From the NCBI RefSeq assembly GCF_000020485.1, contig NC_011899.1, positions 2,426,501 to 2,490,500 on the forward strand: a DNA stretch of 64,000 bases. Reading direction: 5' to 3'. The stretch's first letter is position 1, and each line of letters begins with the position of its first letter. Both the position numbers and the translations under genes were made by a program. The notes beneath the pieces are model-generated. The model made no database searches and was not told the origin of the DNA. It saw only the letters and a list, made by a program, of their open reading frames with translations. This stretch comes from Halothermothrix orenii H 168. GTDB taxonomy: Bacteria > Bacillota > Halanaerobiia > Halanaerobiales > Halothermotrichaceae. Positions 58,832 through 64,000 of the stretch are shown here, piece after piece.

Positions 58832-60214
58832 TTACTCCTCCCGGGCCGCTGCAGCCTCTTTAAAGGCCTCAGCGTCGGCTTTCTGGGCAGTACCGACCCC
58901 GATATATTCAAGGCCGACCTTTTCCACTTCCTCTACTTCATAGACATTCCTCAGGTCGAAGAAAACGGGATCAGCAAGAAGCTCTTTCACCCTCTTCAGG
59001 TCAAGCCGGCGGAACTGGTTCCATTCAGTGAGTAAAACAAGGGCATTGGACCCCTTCATAACCTCATACTCATTATCACAGTAGATAATATCTTTTTCAT
59101 AATCCTTTAACCGCCAGGTGGCCTCTTTTATGCCCTCGGGGTCAAAGGCCCTTATCCGGGCTCCCCGTTTTATGAGTTCGGGAATAATGGTCAGGGCCGG
59201 AGCTTCACGCATATCATCTGTTTCCGGTTTAAAGCTAAGACCAAGAATACCCAGGGTCTTACCCTTGAGGTCTCCCAGCTTATTTACAATCTTTTCTACC
59301 ATGTATAGCTTCTGATTTTCATTGGCCTCAATTCCGGCCTTAATAACCTTGAGATCAACCCCGTTTTCAGCAGCAATCCTGACAATGGCCCTGGTATCTT
59401 TGGGGAAACAGCTTCCTCCATATCCGGGCCCGGCGTGAAGGAATTTATCCCCGATACGGCCGTCCATACCCATGGCTTTAGCCACCACCTGAACATCGGC
59501 ATTGACCTTTTCACATAGAACCGAGATCTCGTTAATAAAGGAAATCTTGGTGGCCAGAAAGGCATTTGAGGCATATTTTATCATTTCAGCTGTCTCCAGG
59601 TTGGTAAAGACAAAGGGAGTATCATTTAAGTATAAAGCACGGTATACTTCTTTTAATATATCACGGGCCTTTTCACTCTCGGTCCCGATAACCACCCTGT
59701 CGGGGTGGGTAAAATCATAAACAGCCTTACCCTCCCTTAAAAATTCGGGATTGCTGACAACATCAAACTTATAGTCCACCCCGCGTTTGTCCAGCTCCTC
59801 CTGGATAACGGCCGCTACCTTCCGTCCAGTACCGATGGGCACAGTAGACTTGTCCACTATGACTTTATAGCCATTCATATATTTACCGATATCCCGGGCT
59901 ACCGAAAGAACATACTGCAGGTCAGCACTCCCATCATCCTTTGGAGGAGTACCTACCGCAATAAAGACAACCCCTGAATTCTCGATGGCCTCTTTTACAT
60001 CTGTGGTAAAGGATATCCTGCCTGATTCAAAGTTTCTCTGTAGATATTCTGAAAGTCCAGGCTCATAAATGGGAACTTCACCATTATTAAGTTTGTTAAT
60101 CTTTTCTTCATCAATGTCAACATTGATAACAGTATTACCGAAGTCAGCCAGACAGACTCCACTGACCAGGCCTACATAACCTGTTCCGATGACACTTATT
60201 TTATTTTCGTACAT
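58832..60214 (-). CDS. ugd: UDP-glucose 6-dehydrogenase
   Basis: Protein of 460 aa. The NAD-binding start is 'ISVIGTGYVGLVSGVCLADF', the catalytic Cys is in 'GPGYGGSCFPKDTRAI', and 'SKPEFLREG'-type sequence appears as 'VSNPEFLREGKAVYDF'. It oxidises UDP-glucose to UDP-glucuronate, a precursor of acidic surface polysaccharide. About 20 extra residues at the C-terminus are Ala- and Glu-rich ('AEAFKEAAAAREE'). SD GGAGGGG lies before the ATG. It is the last gene of the polysaccharide cluster. Confidence 0.95.
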   Translation of the reverse strand: MYENKISVIGTGYVGLVSGVCLADFGNTVINVDIDEEKINKLNNGEVPIYEPGLSEYLQRNFESGRISFTTDVKEAIENSGVVFIAVGTPPKDDGSADLQYVLSVARDIGKYMNGYKVIVDKSTVPIGTGRKVAAVIQEELDKRGVDYKFDVVSNPEFLREGKAVYDFTHPDRVVIGTESEKARDILKEVYRALYLNDTPFVFTNLETAEMIKYASNAFLATKISFINEISVLCEKVNADVQVVAKAMGMDGRIGDKFLHAGPGYGGSCFPKDTRAIVRIAAENGVDLKVIKAGIEANENQKLYMVEKIVNKLGDLKGKTLGILGLSFKPETDDMREAPALTIIPELIKRGARIRAFDPEGIKEATWRLKDYEKDIIYCDNEYEVMKGSNALVLLTEWNQFRRLDLKRVKELLADPVFFDLRNVYEVEEVEKVGLEYIGVGTAQKADAEAFKEAAAAREE

Positions 60215-60321
60215 CTTAACCCCTCCAGTACCTTGTTAAATTATTCACTTATATGTTTATGATAATATATTTAGAGCACTTTAGCAAATAAACATATACT
60301 ATGATTAATAAAAGTAAAATT

Positions 60322-61278
60322 TTATAAGCTTTCTTCCAGGGTAGTCGCTACCTCATCTAAACCAAGTTGACGGGCATAATACGATATTGTCCTGGTTAAC
60401 CCTGACTTTAAGTCATACCGTGGAGCCCAGTCTAAAACCTCTTTAGCCCGGGAGTTATCAAGGTAACTATGGCGAATATCCCCTGGCCTTTCCCGATTAA
60501 ATATGGGTTCTATATCCATTTTCAGGATATCTTTCATAGTTTTAAATAATTCAATGACACTGGTCTGAGTCCTGGTACTAATATTAACTATTTGATTATC
60601 ACCTCTATTAAGAGCTTTAAGATTGGCTGCAACGATATCTTCGACATAAATAAAATCACGTGTCTGTTTCCCATCTCCATAAATTGCTGGCTGTTCACCG
60701 TTCACCATTTTATCAGTAAATATAGAGACTACCCCACCCTCTCCTTTTGGATCCTGGCGGGGACCGTAAACATTGGCATACCTTAAAATGGTATATTTTA
60801 AATCATATAATTCTCCATACATCTTTATGTAATGCTCCGGGGTATGTTTACTAATACCATAGGGAGACATGGCTTTTATAGGATGGCTTTCATCAATGGG
60901 TAAATAATCGGGTTCTCCATAGACCGCAGCTGAAGAAGCATATATTATCTTTTCTACATTATTTTTACGGCAGGCCTCGAGTAAATTAATGGTACCTTTT
61001 ATATTATTATCAGCATCAAAAATGGGATCTTTAACAGAACGCTGGACATCTATCTGGGCTGCATGATGAATTACGTGGGTTATTTTTTCTTTTTTTATAA
61101 TATCTTCTATATCTGATGATATTATATCTACTTTATAAAATTTAGCTGTAGAATTAAGGTTTGTCTTATAGCCCGTAGAAAGGTTGTCCACAACAACCAC
61201 ATCATGTCCTATATTTATTAACTTATCTACTATATTTGAGCCGATAAAACCTGCTCCACCGGTTGCTAAAATAATCAT
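60322..61278 (-). CDS. NAD-dependent nucleotide-sugar epimerase (UDP-glucose 4-epimerase-like)
   Basis: Short-chain dehydrogenase-type epimerase of 318 aa. It has Rossmann 'ILATGGAGFIGSNIVDKLIN', 'VIHHAAQIDVQRSVKDPIFD', catalytic Ser/Tyr/Lys in 'YASSAAVYGEPD' and 'SPYGISKHTPEHY', and 'RYANVYGPRQDP'. It probably epimerises UDP-glucose or UDP-GlcNAc at C4, or UDP-glucuronate given the ugd gene next to it. AGGAGA precedes the ATG. Confidence 0.9.
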   Translation of the reverse strand: MIILATGGAGFIGSNIVDKLINIGHDVVVVDNLSTGYKTNLNSTAKFYKVDIISSDIEDIIKKEKITHVIHHAAQIDVQRSVKDPIFDADNNIKGTINLLEACRKNNVEKIIYASSAAVYGEPDYLPIDESHPIKAMSPYGISKHTPEHYIKMYGELYDLKYTILRYANVYGPRQDPKGEGGVVSIFTDKMVNGEQPAIYGDGKQTRDFIYVEDIVAANLKALNRGDNQIVNISTRTQTSVIELFKTMKDILKMDIEPIFNRERPGDIRHSYLDNSRAKEVLDWAPRYDLKSGLTRTISYYARQLGLDEVATTLEESL

Positions 61279-61335
61279 TATTAACAGTCTCCTATTTTAT
61301 TTAGTATTAGTTACAAAGGATTTTTTAATAAATTT

Positions 61336-62088
61336 TCATTTTAAATATTTACTTAATCCATTAATAAAATAGTTAATAAAATAATATAACGATTTAACAA
61401 TAGATAAATTTTCTATCTGACGGTATATTTTCCATTGATATTTTGCAGAAACAACTTTATTACTAGACAACGAATTTTTATTTGTTCTGTAATAGGCCAA
61501 GACTTCATTTACTCCATAAGCCGTTATCCCTTTTTTTAAAATCTTTAACCAAAGTGCATAATCTTGTCTTCTATCAATAACTGGCATATATACTTTTCCA
61601 ACATATTTGGTATCATACATCGCAGTTAAACAACCAATAGAATTGGTTTTCAGTAGTTGATTATAATTAATTTTTTTGGGAGGTCTTATAATACCCCTTA
61701 AATTTCCAAACTCATCTATTTTTCTGTAAGCTGTATATGATAAAACAACATTATTGTTTTTCATAAATTCAACCTGCTTTTTTAATTTATCTTTATGCCA
61801 GAGGTCATCACTGTCCAAAAAGGCAATGTATCTGCCTTTGCTTATCTTAATTCCCTTGTTTCTAGCTACAGCAGCTCCACTATTTTTTTTCAATTTAATT
61901 AATTTAATCCTACTATTTTTCTTTAAATATTCCTTAACTATATCTGGACCTGAATCAGTTGAACAATCATCCACTACTATCATTTCCCAATTTGCATATG
62001 TTTGGTTTAAAACACTTTTTATAGTCTTTTCAATAAACTGTTCTGAATTATAAAGTGGAGTAATTACTGAAACTAATTCAGATCTCAT
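61336..62088 (-). CDS. Glycosyltransferase family 2
   Basis: Protein of 250 aa, GT-A fold. It has 'VSVITPLYNSEQFIEKTIKS', 'WEMIVVDDCSTD', 'NKGIKISKGRYIAFLDSDDL' (the DxD-type metal site) and the TuaG-like 'RRQDYALWLKILKKG'. It transfers a sugar from a nucleotide sugar to a growing surface glycan. No membrane segment is certain, though the C-terminus is aromatic and hydrophobic. GGAGG precedes the ATG. Codon use is more AT-rich than the genes left of 58 kb. Confidence 0.92.
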   Translation of the reverse strand: MRSELVSVITPLYNSEQFIEKTIKSVLNQTYANWEMIVVDDCSTDSGPDIVKEYLKKNSRIKLIKLKKNSGAAVARNKGIKISKGRYIAFLDSDDLWHKDKLKKQVEFMKNNNVVLSYTAYRKIDEFGNLRGIIRPPKKINYNQLLKTNSIGCLTAMYDTKYVGKVYMPVIDRRQDYALWLKILKKGITAYGVNEVLAYYRTNKNSLSSNKVVSAKYQWKIYRQIENLSIVKSLYYFINYFINGLSKYLK

Positions 62089-62124
62089 TTAAATTCCTCC
62101 ATAGATAAGTTTAAGTATATTGAG

Positions 62125-63204
62125 TTATAATAAATCTAACACTTGATTAATTATATTATTCCAATCATGCTTTTCCGCCCATCTTATACAATCTTCTTGG
62201 TAATTCTTTTTGTTATAATATTCTTCATAAAACTTTATAATTCCCTCAGATATACTTTTAGGATCGCCACCATCAACTATCAACCCGGTCTTACCATGGT
62301 TTACTGCATCCAAAATCCCTCCTGAATTACCTGCTATCACAAACTTACCATACATATTAGCTTCTAAATATACTATTCCAAAACCTTCTACACTTCCATC
62401 TTTTTTAACCTCATAGCTCGGCATAACAAACAAATCACACTTTTTATACATTTCATCTTTTTGTTCTTCTGAAATAAAACCTAAAAATGTAACATAGTTT
62501 TCAATATTCAATTCACTAACAATTTGTTTTAGTATTTTATTATATGGACCTTTCCCCCCGATATAATAATGGATATCTGGATATCTAGATATTATTTCAG
62601 GCATAGCTCTGAGAGTATTATCAATACCCTTTCTTTGCTCTAATCGTGATAACGTAAACAATATTTTCCTATTTTTGACTTTGTTTTTATTATCAATCTT
62701 TATATTTTTATAATCAATTCCAGGGTGAATTACTTTTATGTTAAATTCACCATATGTATTGCATAATTTTTTTGTAAATTTACTATTAGCAATTATTTTA
62801 TTCGCATTCTTTAAGACTCTTTTTATCACAAATTTTTCAACAAAATTTTTATTGTCAGGGTAAATATCATTTCCATGTACATAAACTATATAAGGAATAT
62901 TATATAATATCTTTAATAAATAAGTTATTATTCCTAGTTTCCAAGTTAAAGCAATATTAATGTAACTTTTGTTTTTCTTAAAGTCGTAATATGACTTCTT
63001 AAATAAGTCATAACCTATTTTAATTTGTGAATTATTATATTTTGAGTAATAAACACCTTTGATTTTTTCATCATTTATATTCCCTGAATATGCAGAAACT
63101 TTAACATATTCTTTTAAATACTTAAATAGATTGAAAGATAAATTTTGAATTCCACCCATTGTTTTTGATAAATAAGGAGTAAATATTGTTATTTTTTTAT
63201 CCAT
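62125..63204 (-). CDS. Glycosyltransferase family 4
   Basis: Protein of 359 aa, GT-B fold. The acceptor-side start is 'ITIFTPYLSKTMGGIQNLSF'. Donor-binding sequences are 'ILFTLSRLEQRKGIDNTLRA', 'YYIGGKGPYNKILKQIVSEL', 'MPSYEVKKDGSVEGFGIVYL' and the E-x7-E region 'GFGIVYLEANMYG'. It is a retaining glycosyltransferase for polysaccharide assembly. AGGTG lies before the ATG. Strongly AT-rich with many Asn, Lys and Ile codons, as expected for a variable, probably acquired, polysaccharide gene. Confidence 0.92.
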   Translation of the reverse strand: MDKKITIFTPYLSKTMGGIQNLSFNLFKYLKEYVKVSAYSGNINDEKIKGVYYSKYNNSQIKIGYDLFKKSYYDFKKNKSYINIALTWKLGIITYLLKILYNIPYIVYVHGNDIYPDNKNFVEKFVIKRVLKNANKIIANSKFTKKLCNTYGEFNIKVIHPGIDYKNIKIDNKNKVKNRKILFTLSRLEQRKGIDNTLRAMPEIISRYPDIHYYIGGKGPYNKILKQIVSELNIENYVTFLGFISEEQKDEMYKKCDLFVMPSYEVKKDGSVEGFGIVYLEANMYGKFVIAGNSGGILDAVNHGKTGLIVDGGDPKSISEGIIKFYEEYYNKKNYQEDCIRWAEKHDWNNIINQVLDLL

Positions 63205-63467
63205 ATCTACAACACCTCATAGGTAGACAAATAAAATCTATATTAAAATAAAAAAACCGTATCAATATTTAATATAACCTTTACCCTTATATAGAATAAA
63301 AAATTATATTTTCCACGCACAAATATAACCTTTTATTTATTAGTGTGTGTAGTAGTGTGTGTAGCTATTTTTATTTTCTAACATCAAATTGCATAGAATT
63401 TATTTGTGATAATATTATGGCATTAATACATATATCATTGTACATCAAAATGTACCAACTCCCATAG
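63205..63467. other. AT-rich intergenic region with a 12-bp tandem repeat
   Basis: TAGTGTGTGTAG is perfectly repeated at 63341-63352 and 63353-63364. Nothing else was recognised. Confidence 0.4.
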
Positions 63468-63830
63468 CTAAAGTAGCCCAGTCAATTTTTTCCGAAAATA
63501 TTGACAGCCAACAAAGTTATAAATTTGTATACTCAAATTTAAGTTTATATCAATCAGATTAATCCTATTAACTGAAGTACCCAAGGCTGTTTTTAAAGGA
63601 TTTTGAGCTGGATTTTTTTGTTCACCTATAATCTTTTTCGTTTTTTCGTTCTGTTTTTTAGTTAAGCATCTTTGTTGGCTTAGTTTATTATTGAAAAAAC
63701 CATTAAATTGTCTGTTAAAAAATTTCCCAAAATTATTACGACTTGATACCCATACTCATCAGCTAACTTCAGATGGTTTACAGCCTTTGAATATTTTCAT
63801 TTCATCCTTTGTTTTATCCTTTTTTTATAA
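63468..63830 (-). pseudogene. Decayed reading frame of unknown family
   Basis: On the minus strand one frame from about 63830 to the stop at 63468 reads as protein except for two adjacent TGA codons near 63756-63761. It reads 'KDEMKIFKGCKPSEVS', then the stops, then 'VWVSSRNNFGKFFNRQFNG', 'NEKTKKIIGEQKNPAQNP', 'SVNRINLIDINLNLSIQIYN' and 'FVGCQYFRKKLTGLL'. After the stops 95 codons are open without a usable start. It has protein-like composition but no family I recognise; a transposase remnant is one option. Confidence 0.4.
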
Positions 63831-63891
63831 ATTAAATTTACAATTTGCTTAAAAATCATAGGTATTTTACACTTTAGAGGTTCCTTTAAGG

Positions 63892-64000
63892 CTAAGAATA
63901 TTTCATCAAACTTCCTATAATCAAATATAAATAAATTTGAAATATAAATGACTCTATACCTGTAATAAACACTCCAATAATAAGGAAAGTTGACAAAAAA
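63892..64000 (-). CDS. C-terminal end of a probable polysaccharide polymerase/ligase membrane protein
   Basis: From the right edge a minus-strand frame reads FLSTFLIIGVFITGIESF, then IFQIYLYLIIGSLMKYS and a TAG stop at 63894-63892. Two hydrophobic segments separated by a short polar turn, ending in a short basic tail, fit the C-terminus of a Wzy or O-antigen-ligase-type protein. The polysaccharide context supports this. Only 36 codons are in view, so the call is tentative. Confidence 0.4.
   Translation of the reverse strand, partial: FLSTFLIIGVFITGIESFIFQIYLYLIIGSLMKYS

Noticed and set aside
63797-64000. Alternative minus-strand frame open from the right edge for 67 codons (contains F-P-Y-Y-W-S-V-Y-Y)
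   Set aside because: The overlapping frame ending at 63892 gives a coherent hydrophobic two-segment C-terminus that fits the polysaccharide context, while this frame has no recognisable protein character.

Overview
The window looks like the chromosome of an anaerobic, AT-rich, low-GC bacterium, most plausibly of the Halanaerobiales (Halothermothrix-like). This is an inference from gene content, not a database match. Supporting signs are strong GGAGG ribosome binding sites with many TTG and GTG starts, a flavodiiron protein with rubredoxin, a spore photoproduct lyase, an SAM-I riboswitch, and two solute-binding proteins (MetQ and an RbsB-like protein) with signal peptidase I signals but no lipobox cysteine. 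The last point suits a diderm Firmicute with a true periplasm. No rRNA, tRNA, CRISPR array, prophage or intact insertion sequence was seen. Most genes lie on the minus strand.

Layout. 0-5 kb: start of a truncated gene, a hemerythrin-like protein, spore photoproduct lyase (+), and metNIQ behind an SAM riboswitch with a clear promoter. 5-11 kb: AEC and SLC13/DASS transporters, a small ribbon-helix-helix protein, a PHP phosphoesterase, YdcF-like and YjbQ proteins (YjbQ apparently starts at ATT), an ArsR-type metal sensor and a sulfotransferase. 11.6-20 kb: a chemoreceptor, a patatin-like lipase, an AsnB-like synthetase without its N-terminal cysteine, RtcB, and a frameshifted GH32-like gene. 20-29 kb: a HyuA-like protein, a UMF1-type transporter, a zinc phospholipase C-like protein, a histone-deacetylase-family enzyme, rubredoxin plus FprA, and a two-gene operon of unknown function. 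29-33 kb: an oligo-1,6-glucosidase and its probable LacI regulator with matching palindromic operators, then an SPFH protein. 33.5-43.4 kb: a chemotaxis operon read as MCP-like protein, STAS, cheY, cheA, cheW, cheR, cheD, cheB, MCP. 44-48.6 kb: cysC and sat (PAPS synthesis) and a plus-strand chemoreceptor with a Cys-rich insert in its HAMP domain. 48.9-58 kb: a sugar locus with a ROK regulator, class II aldolase, SIS isomerase, PfkB/LacC kinase, an RbsBAC-type ABC importer and a second PfkB kinase. 58-64 kb: a small membrane protein and a surface-polysaccharide cluster (ugd, epimerase, GT2, GT4, end of a probable polymerase), AT-rich and partly decayed at its right end.

How the genes fit together. 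A possible sulfate transporter, sat, cysC and a PAPS-type sulfotransferase could form a sulfation route with no reductive branch in view. The ROK-to-kinase locus could take a sugar from import to triose phosphates. The che operon has CheD but no CheC, CheX, FliY or CheZ. Its first gene, a degenerate MCP-like protein, carries a CheZ-like DxxxQ motif and is the leading candidate for something undescribed. A second recurring signal is short direct duplications of 16-23 bp that span or adjoin stop codons (sat, the 46.4 kb MCP, the phospholipase-like gene and the 11.7 kb MCP).
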